A DNA stretch of 56,020 bases from contig NZ_AHAM01000262.1 in the NCBI RefSeq assembly GCF_000236565.1, forward strand, positions 1-56,020, written 5' to 3'. Position 1 is the stretch's first letter; each line of letters starts with the position of its first letter. The position numbers and the translations under genes are program-made. The DNA comes from Mesorhizobium alhagi CCNWXJ12-2. Its GTDB lineage: Bacteria > Pseudomonadota > Alphaproteobacteria > Rhizobiales > Rhizobiaceae. Shown here in pieces: positions 42,911 through 51,772 of the stretch. The notes under the pieces are model-generated. The model did not search any database. It saw only the letters and a program-made list of their open reading frames with translations, and was not told the DNA's origin.

Positions 42911-42975
42911 GTAGAGACTCTACAAACACGCATTGGCTTATGGCGCGGCTGACTTCAGAGTCGTAGAGACTCTAC
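42911..42975. promoter_or_regulatory. Pair of identical 13-base palindromes GTAGAGACTCTAC
   Basis: Perfect inverted repeats GTAGAG-A-CTCTAC at 42911-42923 and 42963-42975, 52 bases apart centre to centre (about five helical turns). They lie just downstream of the HTH gene (ends 42980) and upstream of the 42810 start. Spacing and symmetry suggest a dimeric repressor's operator pair. Confidence 0.6.
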
Positions 42976-42979
42976 GCGA

Positions 42980-43471
42980 TCAAACGTTTCGATTCTTATC
43001 CAGCCATTTCTCGAGCGCCCTGGCGAGTTCTGGCGCGATCCGTGTGGGTCCCCGCTTACTGCCAATGGCCCGCCACAGCGACGTATTAGAGGGCTCCGGG
43101 CCGAGTTCCCGCATAACATCAGTTTCCGAAAGTCCTTGCTTGGCCATGATTTCAAGAATGCGCTTTTTGGCCCAGTCGAGTACATACCGATCGGGCGTGA
43201 CCGCTGGTCTTGGGCGAGCCGCGACCGGGGAGGGCTTTCCGGCAGCACTTCGCAATCCGGCAATGAATTGCTTTCGCTCCGTCGGGCTTGCCCGCTTCCA
43301 GGCACGCTGGAGAGCTTCCAGGCCGCTGGGTGACTTGATCAGGCCGGCTGCTTTCGCTGCTGCATTGATGGTTCCGAATTTGCCGGCCAGGAAATCGGCA
43401 TAGATGGCCGGAAACTCGTTGCGGAGGCGGCGCTCGAAATAAGCTCGATCACGTTTTTGAGGCTTTGGCAT
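42980..43471 (-). CDS. HTH-type DNA-binding protein
   Basis: 163 residues (MPKPQKRDRAYFERRLRNEF…). Two parts: an N-terminal helical region with PAIYADFLAGKFGTINAAAK and AAGLIKSPSGLEALQRAWKR, and a C-terminal region after a Pro-rich linker with AKKRILEIMAKQGLSETDVM and RELGPEPSNTSLWRAIGSKR, reminiscent of XRE-like helix-turn-helix. I recall this layout from uncharacterised rhizobial accessory proteins. It is a candidate binder of the nearby palindromes. Confidence 0.75.
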   Translation of the reverse strand: MPKPQKRDRAYFERRLRNEFPAIYADFLAGKFGTINAAAKAAGLIKSPSGLEALQRAWKRASPTERKQFIAGLRSAAGKPSPVAARPRPAVTPDRYVLDWAKKRILEIMAKQGLSETDVMRELGPEPSNTSLWRAIGSKRGPTRIAPELARALEKWLDKNRNV

Positions 43472-44024
43472 AGCAGGCTGGCAGGCAGTGGGTGAGTCGC
43501 GATATTGGAGCCGCCCGGGCCGCTCCGCAACAGAATGCCTCCTCTCGCAGTCGCTTTGCGGCCGGGTGGCGCGGGCCAGGCGAGGGACAGCTCGAGATTT
43601 GCCAAGGAGGTGATGACACTCCTTGCCTGCCGCGCCGCTGGCCTGGGAACGCCTCTCTGTTTAGCCAACTTGTGGGGCATGTTGAGCTAAGCCCGGTAGA
43701 GAGGCATTTGTTCTCGCCGCTGTTCTGATATCTCCGGACCCTTTCGCGCTCGCTGGCGACCCGTTTACGGCCGTTTCTGTGCAGAGGGTTATCCTATCGC
43801 CGGCAACGTTCGTTCAAGGCGCCCGGTAGGCGGCAGGGTCTCTTCACACCCATGGCTGGAGCGGCCTGCACAGACTTCACCGGAGCAGGGTTTGGGACCC
43901 CTCAACACCTTCTCCGGGAGAAATGTACAGAAATGCTCGAGCGAGCGTAGGCATACGAGCGCGCGAAGCGCGCGAGTAAGCCGGAGCGGAGCTCGGCCGA
44001 GCCGAAGGCGAGGCTTGTGCGGCG
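43472..44024. other. No supported gene; inverted repeats present
   Basis: About 550 bases. Frames of 60-110 codons on both strands are unconvincing. Near the right end is GAGCGCGCGAAGCGCGCGAG (43956-43976 region), a strong hairpin, followed by a second GC-rich inverted repeat, leading into the iteron-like region. Confidence 0.45.
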
Positions 44025-44168
44025 TCACGCTTTTCCGGATTTGTTTTTTATTTTGTTCTTTATAGTAATAAATAAGAGGGAAAAGCGTGACGTCTGTTTC
44101 CGCGGCGATGGGGGTGCGAACTGGGTGCAAAAGCGTGACCAGCGCCCCTTGCATCCGGAAAAGCGTGA
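44025..44168. repeat. Iteron-like AAAAGCGTGA repeats with an AT-rich tract
   Basis: Four copies of (CCGG)AAAAGCGTGA: inverted at 44025-44038 (TCACGCTTTTCCGG), direct at 44079-44091, 44129-44140 and 44155-44168. The first and last are exact 14-base inverted copies. Between copies one and two is a 40-base AT-rich stretch (44039-44077), rare in this G+C-rich DNA. The array lies directly upstream of the gene at 44200. It could be a replication-origin iteron set with an unwinding element, or a multi-site operator. Confidence 0.7.
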
Positions 44169-44199
44169 TTATAACCTCGGAATACAACGAGCATCCTCC

Positions 44200-44709
44200 A
44201 TGTCGAACCTGAATATCCGAACCCAGCCCCTTACCGACGACGAAATGGAAGCGCACGCGCGCCGAAACCTCGAGCGACTCGAACAGGGGCACGATCCTGT
44301 ACGAGCGGAGATCAGCAGAGGCGGCGATGGCAGAGCTGGCTTGGATCAGGCCTTGCGCGAGCTTGACCTGTTGGATGTCACCACCGAGCCCGCGCCGGTC
44401 GAGGAGACGTCGCTGAGCGACTCCGAATACCACCTGCTAGAGCAGCTCGAACGGGAAGAAGAAAGCGCCACCGCCCGGAATGCAATGCGCGAGCTCATTC
44501 GCGAAGCCCTTCCGAGATACCGGATTCACGACCCGAATTACTACGCGAAGAAGCGGAAGGCCGATCGTGATGAATATGCGGCCAAAGTCGGCCGTCCGGT
44601 CCGCCCGTATCGCCATCTCTCCGACATGACCCCGGAACAAAAGGCAGCTCACAAGCGCGAGCAGAACCGAATTCGACAGGCAAACAGGCGCGCGAGAGAA
44701 CAGACCTGA
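44200..44709 (+). CDS. Hypothetical charged protein under the iteron array
   Basis: 169 residues from ATG 44200. Acidic N-terminal part (LTDDEMEAHARRNLERLEQG; SDSEYHLLEQLEREEESATA) and a basic C-terminus (YYAKKRKADRDEYAAKVGRP; HKREQNRIRQANRRAREQT) suited to nucleic-acid binding. No recognised family. Being the first gene after the AAAAGCGTGA repeats, it may bind or be controlled by them. Confidence 0.7.
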   Translation: MSNLNIRTQPLTDDEMEAHARRNLERLEQGHDPVRAEISRGGDGRAGLDQALRELDLLDVTTEPAPVEETSLSDSEYHLLEQLEREEESATARNAMRELIREALPRYRIHDPNYYAKKRKADRDEYAAKVGRPVRPYRHLSDMTPEQKAAHKREQNRIRQANRRAREQT

Positions 44710-44716
44710 GGGTTTG

Positions 44717-44841
44717 AGACTTACCACGGTTGTAGCCAAGCGCACGGTGGGGATTAGCGGACCAAGCACGGCCGAGAGGTCAACGATCTCGACCGCGCCG
44801 GAAAGAAGCTGGCTGGCGAATTCGCCGACGCTTCTGCGCAT
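44717..44841 (-). pseudogene. Possible N-terminal fragment of a cyclase/kynurenine-formamidase-family gene
   Basis: From ATG 44841 the frame reads RRSVGEFASQLLSGAVEIVD then LSAVLGPLIPTVRLAT, like the start of metal-dependent cyclase-family hydrolases (…SGxxxVVDLTxxLGPxTPV). No catalytic HxGTHxDxP motif follows, so at most a fragment remains. Weak. Confidence 0.3.
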
Positions 44842-45011
44842 CGATGATTCCTGCTCCCCTTGCCGATGGCGTCTCGCGGCAGATGCCGCGGGGCTGCGTC
44901 GTCGAGCTACCGCTGAAATTTTTTCCTTCTTGCAAAGAGGCGGCATCGTTCTCGCTATAAAGGGGCCTGTTGGAAGACATCCTTCCAATCCCCGAATGAT
45001 GGAGAACAAAT

Positions 45012-45764
45012 GTGAGCGTCGTAAAATCTAAGCAAATTGAAACGAAAACAAATGAACGTGAAGGCGACCCATTGGAAGCAAGCGGCTTGGACGATGTCTT
45101 GGTTGATGTCGCTAATATTTTAGCCGTTGATGCCAAAGGCGTCGATGATGACGAAGACCTCTACTACGAGCGCGCTGTGACCATCGAAGTTCCTGACGAC
45201 GCTGCGGATATTCACGACATCTCGTACATTTCTGTGCCAATCCGCGATGTCCTGACGTGGTTCGCCGAAAACAATCCGGAGGTGGCCGAAAGGGTTCTCC
45301 AACTCCGGGATGATTTCTTCGCCGGCGATCGCGAGCAAGACTACGGCCACTACGTTAGCCCGTCGACCAGGCGGTTCATGACGCCGGAAGAGCGGGCGGT
45401 GGCAAGAGTGGCACGGTCGAAAGGGCGCGAGGCGAGGGCGGCACAGCGGGCTGCACTCGAAGCCGATTCAGAGGCCTATGACGAAGCCGAGCGCATGATG
45501 TGGCGTCCGTTCAAGAAAGAGAGGGAGGCACTTGAGAGGGAAAGGGAAGCCCACTGGGAAAGGGCGGCCGCTCTTGACGCTGAATGGGAAGACTTCGCCC
45601 TCGAGCGTGAAACTTGGGATAATGACAGGCAGACCCGCGAAGAAGCAAGACGTGCCGAGCTTCAGGCGAAAACGGATGCTCTGTGTGCGGATCAGGAAGC
45701 GTGGTGCGAGCGCTGGGCTGAACTGGGGCAGAAAGCGTATGTCAGCCAGCAGCGGGAGGACTGA
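45012..45764 (+). CDS. Hypothetical coiled-coil protein
   Basis: 250 residues from GTG 45012 with GGAG seven bases upstream. The N-terminal ~110 residues are acidic and mixed (YYERAVTIEVPDDAADIHDI; SVPIRDVLTWFAENNPEVAE), followed by a long Glu/Arg/Ala coiled coil with Trp spacing (KKEREALEREREAHWERAAA; LDAEWEDFALERETWDND). Family not recognised. Its TGA overlaps the next ATG by one base. Confidence 0.75.
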   Translation: MSVVKSKQIETKTNEREGDPLEASGLDDVLVDVANILAVDAKGVDDDEDLYYERAVTIEVPDDAADIHDISYISVPIRDVLTWFAENNPEVAERVLQLRDDFFAGDREQDYGHYVSPSTRRFMTPEERAVARVARSKGREARAAQRAALEADSEAYDEAERMMWRPFKKEREALEREREAHWERAAALDAEWEDFALERETWDNDRQTREEARRAELQAKTDALCADQEAWCERWAELGQKAYVSQQRED

Positions 45765-46102
45765 TGATGGAGACCTCTCCTGCTTCAAAATCCAAAAGAC
45801 GAGTAAAGCCCCGCCGGGAATCATGGACGACGCTTCGCAGGTTCCGCTGTCCTGAAAAAAACGAGCGGTTTCTGATCACGTGGAGGCTGGACCAGGCTGT
45901 GAACAACCATCGCGGCGACGGACGGTTCGCGTTTGGTTGTGACGAGCGCATTTATTTACCCGAGGAGGTGTTTAACGCGCTCGTCATCAAGCTTGAGCAG
46001 GTAGACCTGCCGTTCGATCGCTATTTGCTTTGGTGCGAGCATGGCACGCAGAGCTGCGACACCGAAATTTCGTCCACGCTTTCGCCAGTGCGGCTTGCGT
46101 GA
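45764..46102 (+). CDS. Hypothetical protein, 112 aa
   Basis: Basic N-terminus (KSKRRVKPRRESWTTLRRFR) then FLITWRLDQAVNNHRGDGRF and IYLPEEVFNALVIKLEQVDL. One-base overlap with the preceding gene (TGATG) and GAGGA in its tail as ribosome site. No family recognised; same operon as its neighbours. Confidence 0.65.
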   Translation: MMETSPASKSKRRVKPRRESWTTLRRFRCPEKNERFLITWRLDQAVNNHRGDGRFAFGCDERIYLPEEVFNALVIKLEQVDLPFDRYLLWCEHGTQSCDTEISSTLSPVRLA

Positions 46103-46256
46103 TGATCGTGCAGATCGCGTCGAGGAGGCACTGCTGGCGATCGAGCCGTTCCCTTCCAAAAAGCCAATTGACCGCTTTCAGATTGAAAAGGTCCTGGCGG
46201 ACGTAGGCTACATTTGGGCGGCCTACAGAAGGGCCGACCACGGAGGATGCGAGTAG
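46041..46256 (+). CDS. Hypothetical small protein overlapping its upstream neighbour
   Basis: 71 residues (MARRAATPKFRPRFRQCGLR…), with RVEEALLAIEPFPSKKPIDR and FQIEKVLADVGYIWAAYRRA. Overlaps the previous gene by 62 bases in another frame. Composition looks protein-like; the ribosome site is weak. Function unknown. Confidence 0.5.
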   Translation: MARRAATPKFRPRFRQCGLRDDRADRVEEALLAIEPFPSKKPIDRFQIEKVLADVGYIWAAYRRADHGGCE

Positions 46257-46373
46257 AAAGCTTCGGCATTCTTCTCGCACAACAGTGCAGGCGGATGGCG
46301 AGAGAGCTCTTGCTGGCCAGACCATCCGTCCATCGTTGTGCCGCGTAACAGACTGCGGCGCCGCACTTCTCAA

Positions 46374-46830
46374 TCACTTCCCTCCCGCACAGTTTGAACG
46401 GCATGCGAGTCCTCCGGGAATGGCTGCAACAGTTCTCTCTCGGTCTTGGTCAGATGTATCCAGGCCGACCAGTCCTCCGGGCCGCAGAACGACGACCTGC
46501 CGGTTGTGGATTGGGGCGACGTCGGGTCCAGGCTCGGTGGTTAGCTAGCATGGTGAAGGCGGGAGGCTGATTGCCTGCCCCTTCGCGCCAGAGACCGGCG
46601 ATAGCCATAAAGGAAGCGCCGTTCAGAGTGAACTGGTGTTTCGCCTTTGGGTATTTCTTGCCGGTGAACTCGAAGAAGGCTGACGCAGGAATCAGACAGC
46701 GATTGCTGCTGCGAAGCTGCCGCCCTCCGACCGGAAGTTGAATGCCAGCCCGGCATGTGGCGACGGGCGGAAGCCAAATTTCAGATTCGCTCGACGCAAC
46801 GGATTCACCTGCACACTAAGAGCAGCCACC
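46374..46830 (-). pseudogene. yedK: SRAP/YedK (HMCES-type) pseudogene
   Basis: Reading leftward, GLAFNFRSEGG, then RCLIPASAFFEFTGKKYPKA with KHQFTLNGASFMAIAGLWRE, then LTTEPGPDVAPIHNRQVVVL and EDWSAWIHLTKTE appear in three different frames. These are the conserved blocks of SRAP-domain abasic-site proteins, including the active-site His of IHNR. At least three frameshifts (one a small duplication in CTAGCTA) break the frame, and the N-terminal catalytic Cys2 region is not recognisable. A dead copy. Confidence 0.75.
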
Positions 46831-47004
46831 ATCCCCGCCTTGTCAAAGGTGCGGAATATTGCCCGTCGCAATCGTCCGCGACGGCGATGCAGCTTACTGC
46901 CCGAGCGGCGAAGACAGTACGGATTGGTTCAAAACCATAGCTTCGCAATTAGAGTATCCACTAAGAAAGCCACGGAAATACAGTGCAACGAAAAGCCTGC
47001 CCTA

Positions 47005-50000
47005 TTATCGATAAGTCCTGTCGAAAAATCGCCGACAGTAATGGTAGGCAAGTCGATCTTGGTAGCTTATAATGTTGTCTTGAACTGTTACAATTTGACA
47101 CGTTTCTGTCCCGCCGTTAGCGGGTCCTCGTAGTCCACGTCCGACCATTTGCATGTACCTTACTGGGCTGAAAACAGGGCGTGAGATCAAAATCAGATCC
47201 GCTTTCGGTGCGTCGAAACCCGTCGTGAGCACACTATGGTTGCACATTACGCGCAACTCTTCTGAACGAAACCGCCGGACAAAGTGCTGACGCGCCAGTC
47301 GATCCGTCTCTCCACTTACCGCCGCTGCGGGGCAGCCAGCGAGATGGAGGCGCGCGGCAAGATACTGCGCGTGCGCCACCGAGTTTGCGAAAAGCAGGAT
47401 CGATCTGGCAGGACTTTTGAGTATAGCGTCTACTATGAGCTGATTTCGCGCGGGATCGGCCCCGATCCGCGTGATAAGATCTTCCGGTAATTCGCCATAT
47501 TGATCGAAGTGGCGGACATCGCTGTCCGACAGTGCAATTGGCTTGTTATACTCGATCGGGGAATATTTCAGGTCGGCAAGAACCCCTTGACCGCGCAACT
47601 TACGATGCAAGGTTCCTTGATCCGACGGAAACCAGCGCCGGTCGAAGCGGGCCGCGAGACGCGCCGACTCGTCATCATCATGTCCGCGCCAAGGCGTGGC
47701 GCTGAGACCGATGACAGGGGGCTCTGTTTCTCGGGATGTTTCACTTCCGGTTTGTACGTCCAACCATCGAAGCAGCTTGCTGTAACTGGGAGCAATCGCG
47801 TGGTGGCACTCGTCGATGAGGACCACGCCTGGTTCCGCCAGCCAGTCCAGTCGGGAAAAGTCAAATCGAGCATTCAGCGTCTGAATGCTTGCGACAACAA
47901 CGACGGGCTCATCCGCTTCGGGAGGCGAGGGATTTTTTTGTCCTCCCCAAAGCCGAACGATGCGCAAGTCCTGGCCAGGCGTGCCCACGTTTACCCACAA
48001 CTGCCGAAAGCATTGAACTGCCTGTTCGCAAAGTTCATCCGTCTGTGCGATCCATAATGCCGTGCGGCGAGCGTCGGCGTTCAACACAAGGCGCACCACG
48101 GCCTCGGCGGCGACCCTAGTCTTGCCGCCGCCTGTCGGCAGACTGACGACCGCCCGCCGGCGTCCCTTGCTTGAGTTGAAGAGTTCGCGAATGCCTTCGA
48201 AAATCTCGTTCTGGAAATCGTGCAGGGGAGGCAGATCCAGCGGGCCGCTTACCGTCAGCTCCGCTTCGCGCTTGGCTCTGCTGCTGGCCGCGAACTCGGT
48301 CGGAAAGCCCGTTTCAAGAACGAACAGGCGGGCAGGTTCGCCACCCCAGCGCGACGGTGGATCGAGTCCTTCCGCAGCAAGAGCATCTTGAAGCCGCGCA
48401 AGTACTGTCGGACCGTAAACCGCCAAAGCCAGCTCAGCATATTCGAGGGCCGCCAATTTACGCGCGCCCATTGCCGGGAGTACTGCGAGCGGCAGAATCC
48501 CCCGGAGAGGCTGCGAGGATCCGCCCACCGCTTCGAGCAGACGTTCGGCAACTGTAGCGGCTTCGCGGACTCGCTTGCGCGCCTCCAAGGTCCGTCCGTC
48601 CACCATTTTCGTCAAAAGCTCGTCAGCCTCGCCTTCGATCAAACCGGCCCTCTGCAGTAAGCGGAGGATCGTTTCGAAGCGATCCCGCCAACTTAATGAC
48701 ATGAAGCGATCGCGGTCGATGAGCGCCAGCCCGGAGAGATCGCGGGCCGCGACAGGTTCGATCTTGCGATGACCGGCAGTCTCGACCAAGCCCTTAACCC
48801 ACGCAGCATCGGTGCGGCCGAGCTTGGTTTTGCCTGCAATTGCGGATCGTAGTTCTGGAAACATATCCATGATCGGAACTGGCGGACTCAATTGCACCGA
48901 AAACGCGACCGCGATGCTGTCCTTCAACATCGTGGCTCCCGCGCCTCTCCATAGCAGCGCAGCTTTTGAGCACAGGAGAACGATCCTGCCATCCTCGTCC
49001 TGGCCGCTGAGATGTGCCGGGTCGTCTGTCACAAAGATTTCGCTGACAACGCGCGCTCCGGCGCTAGTGGGAACCCTTTGTGGCGTAAAGCCGTCGTCGG
49101 CGGCCTTTTCCCACAGCGCCCGTAGTCGCGCGAACCCGGCCGTTAGTCCCTCGACGCGTTCGGATGCGCGCTTCCACAATTCCCGGCGCTCGTCTTGCGA
49201 CAGAACGCCGGCGTCCCATTTCATCAATGACGCAAGGTCGGTCGGGTTGGCCATCGTCTCGTGGAAACCGATCACGTCGGAGAACTCAGGCAATCCCGCC
49301 TTGGCCAGCACAACCGCAAGTTCCCGGTCGATCGACTTGAGAGGCAGAATACATTCGTTAACAGCGATACGGCCGTATCGGTTCAGCAAGAAAAGCGCCG
49401 GGTGTGGCGCAGTGAACTTCTGGTATTTACCTTGCGTCTTATGTCCATAAGTGATCGGCGCATACGCGCCCAATCGCTTTCTCATCTTCTCGATCAAATC
49501 AGCGGTCAGCCGGGCGGCCAAGGGCGGCGGCAACGACGGAAGTAGCCGCCAGCCGCTCGGCATTTCCACCCACTCTGGCGCCAGTATGCCAAGTTTCGCT
49601 TGCCGAGGGCCACTCGGCATTTTTTTCCACCCCACCCGCTCGACCAGATCTAGATACTGTTCGACATGTTGCTGGTTCAGTCCTCCGGGATCGCCTAATC
49701 TGGCTTCGTCGTCGATCGGGAAGATGTCCAGCCAACCGTTTGGCAGACGTGTTTTGTGTCGCTCATGAAAATCCAGATCAAGTAACAGACGCGGATCAAG
49801 GTTATGGGCAGTCGACGCTAGTAGGGCGATCAACTCGTTGCGCGAGGACCAGCCGCCAGCGCGGTTTCGGAACGAGATTTCCGCAATAGATCTGTCCTCG
49901 AAAAACGCGCGGGCGTGCCGCTCTGGTGCGGTTGCGACGTTGGACCAGAAGTTCGCCCAGCCGCCGTTTGAGCCGGCCGCCGACAGCGAAGAATGCAACA

Positions 50001-51729
50001 ACTTTTCCCAGGAATCCTCTTTCACCTCCAGTATGTCGAGAATCGACGTCAGAACCGTCCGGACGTTCTTGTATTGCAAGAGACCTGGCAGAACGGTCTG
50101 ATAGCCTGCGGGCGCGCTGTCTTCTGGCCCGATGACAGCCGTGTTCGCGGTTGCGAGACTTCCGCCGGTCACCGGAATAATGGCTGCGGACTTGAGTTGA
50201 AAAGCGTGGAGGGTCCGCTGGGCGACAAGCTCTCCGACGAAGGACAGCAAGCGTCGGCCGCCCTCGGCGTCGGCCCTCGCGATGGCTTCGAGCCATTCTC
50301 GAATCGTGACCGTCGCGAGCGGAGTCAATTCGCCAGTCGCCTTTTTCGCGACTTCGGCCGCGAACGTGTTGAGCAAGGAGGCCCGATGGCTGTTGGCCTG
50401 ACAGCTTTGATGGACGAACAGGCCGCGAGCATTCTGGTCGGCAAGTTCAGTCCACGCGGCGAGTGCCTTCCCATCATCGAATGGATGACGCCGCAAGTCC
50501 CTGGCACTTCGCAGTCGACCGTCGGCATCCGGGATAATATCTCTTTCGACCACCAGTCGCCACAGCGCGTTGACTAAAGGGGCGGCGATTTCGTCCTGTC
50601 GGTCGAGTTTGCGCGGCAAGGCGCTAACGGGCGCGCCGGGATCATCGGCTGTTGAAAGCGCTGGCATGCTGTCAGCAATCAGCCGCGCGGCTTCTGACAT
50701 GAGCGTTGTGTTCCACTCACCACGCACAAGGTTGGTGCGATCGCTGTTCAGCTTCCAGGGCGCATTCAAAATGCCGGAAGTGAGCGTTGCCGTCTCGGTT
50801 GGAAAGAATGCCCAGAATCGGCCTGCCCGCGGAATCGGTGAAAGTGGAACCGCCCACGCTAAAGGCACTTCGTCGCGCGCTTGAATGTGGGTGGCGTCCT
50901 CGCGGGCTCCCGGATCACGGATCGCGGCGGTGGTTTCGAATAATTTCCAGCGGGTCTCGTTGCTGCCGTCTCTTACGACAACGTTCTCGCCATCGACGGT
51001 TCGGGTTATCTCGCGCCTGGCCCCACCTTCGACATCGAGCGTGAGATGAATGTTCGCAGGGAGAAACAGCACGAACTCCGACGGGAATTTTGTGAATTCC
51101 TCCGCCAGCCGCTGAAAGGTCGCGGCCTCCGAAATCGTGGCCGACACGACCGTTGTCGCCCATTCAAGACCCTTCGGATTCGGCCCGTCGATGACTTCGG
51201 CGAGCCTCATGCCCGGAGCGCGGGCCGAGGAATCAAGACCCAAGTGGGTCCTGATCCGTACGCGGCAAGCTTCCGGGTCGAAGCGCAGGCCGATTGACCG
51301 GCTGACCAGATCAACGCGGCCGCCGAGCTTCAGAAGCGACTTGAAGCCGATGCCGAATCGCCCGATCTGTCCGCCACGTTTCGGGGAACTCCTCGCGTTG
51401 AGAAGGGCGACTATCCCATCTTGATCCAGAGGTGCCCCGGTGTTGGCGGCGACAAGCGCGTCTCGTCCTACTTTGACATGTATGCGGCCGGCGCCTTCGC
51501 CGCCCTCCAGTATCGCGTCGGCGGCGTTCTGGACGAGTTCGAACAATTGCCGATACGCATAACCGCCGGACAATACGTCGTTCTCAGTCTCATAGTGTTC
51601 GGCGGCATCTCGCGGCTGGGCGGAATACGCGCTTAGGCGTGCTTCGCACTCGTTGGCGACAAACTGCGCGAGCGGATTGACAGCACTTGTGCTCACATCC
51701 GCCGAAATCGTTGTGTTCAAGACGTTCAT
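47005..51729 (-). CDS. GHKL-ATPase / SF2 helicase fusion, probable defence protein
   Basis: 1,574 residues from ATG 51729 (GGGGGGAAG before it). N-terminal sacsin-like GHKL ATPase: N-box ELVQNAADAILEGG (~69-80), then VAANTGAPLDQDGIVALLNA, and G-box GQIGRFGIGFKSLLKLGG. The ~1,000-residue middle is unassigned. The C-terminus is a superfamily-2 helicase: Walker A VVSLPTGGGKTRVA (~1196), ALWIAQTDELCEQ, VVLIDECHHAIAPSYS (~1306), IGLSATPWRG, VLTTGFDAPKADLILI and YMQMVGRGLRGP. It follows the RecD-like gene by 43 bases, so both are probably one operon. Such fusions are common in anti-phage islands. Confidence 0.85.
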   Translation of the reverse strand: MNVLNTTISADVSTSAVNPLAQFVANECEARLSAYSAQPRDAAEHYETENDVLSGGYAYRQLFELVQNAADAILEGGEGAGRIHVKVGRDALVAANTGAPLDQDGIVALLNARSSPKRGGQIGRFGIGFKSLLKLGGRVDLVSRSIGLRFDPEACRVRIRTHLGLDSSARAPGMRLAEVIDGPNPKGLEWATTVVSATISEAATFQRLAEEFTKFPSEFVLFLPANIHLTLDVEGGARREITRTVDGENVVVRDGSNETRWKLFETTAAIRDPGAREDATHIQARDEVPLAWAVPLSPIPRAGRFWAFFPTETATLTSGILNAPWKLNSDRTNLVRGEWNTTLMSEAARLIADSMPALSTADDPGAPVSALPRKLDRQDEIAAPLVNALWRLVVERDIIPDADGRLRSARDLRRHPFDDGKALAAWTELADQNARGLFVHQSCQANSHRASLLNTFAAEVAKKATGELTPLATVTIREWLEAIARADAEGGRRLLSFVGELVAQRTLHAFQLKSAAIIPVTGGSLATANTAVIGPEDSAPAGYQTVLPGLLQYKNVRTVLTSILDILEVKEDSWEKLLHSSLSAAGSNGGWANFWSNVATAPERHARAFFEDRSIAEISFRNRAGGWSSRNELIALLASTAHNLDPRLLLDLDFHERHKTRLPNGWLDIFPIDDEARLGDPGGLNQQHVEQYLDLVERVGWKKMPSGPRQAKLGILAPEWVEMPSGWRLLPSLPPPLAARLTADLIEKMRKRLGAYAPITYGHKTQGKYQKFTAPHPALFLLNRYGRIAVNECILPLKSIDRELAVVLAKAGLPEFSDVIGFHETMANPTDLASLMKWDAGVLSQDERRELWKRASERVEGLTAGFARLRALWEKAADDGFTPQRVPTSAGARVVSEIFVTDDPAHLSGQDEDGRIVLLCSKAALLWRGAGATMLKDSIAVAFSVQLSPPVPIMDMFPELRSAIAGKTKLGRTDAAWVKGLVETAGHRKIEPVAARDLSGLALIDRDRFMSLSWRDRFETILRLLQRAGLIEGEADELLTKMVDGRTLEARKRVREAATVAERLLEAVGGSSQPLRGILPLAVLPAMGARKLAALEYAELALAVYGPTVLARLQDALAAEGLDPPSRWGGEPARLFVLETGFPTEFAASSRAKREAELTVSGPLDLPPLHDFQNEIFEGIRELFNSSKGRRRAVVSLPTGGGKTRVAAEAVVRLVLNADARRTALWIAQTDELCEQAVQCFRQLWVNVGTPGQDLRIVRLWGGQKNPSPPEADEPVVVVASIQTLNARFDFSRLDWLAEPGVVLIDECHHAIAPSYSKLLRWLDVQTGSETSRETEPPVIGLSATPWRGHDDDESARLAARFDRRWFPSDQGTLHRKLRGQGVLADLKYSPIEYNKPIALSDSDVRHFDQYGELPEDLITRIGADPARNQLIVDAILKSPARSILLFANSVAHAQYLAARLHLAGCPAAAVSGETDRLARQHFVRRFRSEELRVMCNHSVLTTGFDAPKADLILISRPVFSPVRYMQMVGRGLRGPANGGTETCQIVTVQDNIISYQDRLAYHYCRRFFDRTYR

Positions 51730-51772
51730 TCTTCCCCCCAATGCGAATTGAGTCTATCACTCAGCATACGAC

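Noticed and set aside
43789-44433. Leftward 214-codon frame through the repeat array
   Set aside because: It crosses the AT-rich tract and the iteron-like repeats and is antisense to the better supported gene at 44200.
44437-45009. Full-length 190-codon leftward protein
   Set aside because: Only the internal ~40 codons from 44841 resemble a known family; the rest is antisense to the 44200 gene.
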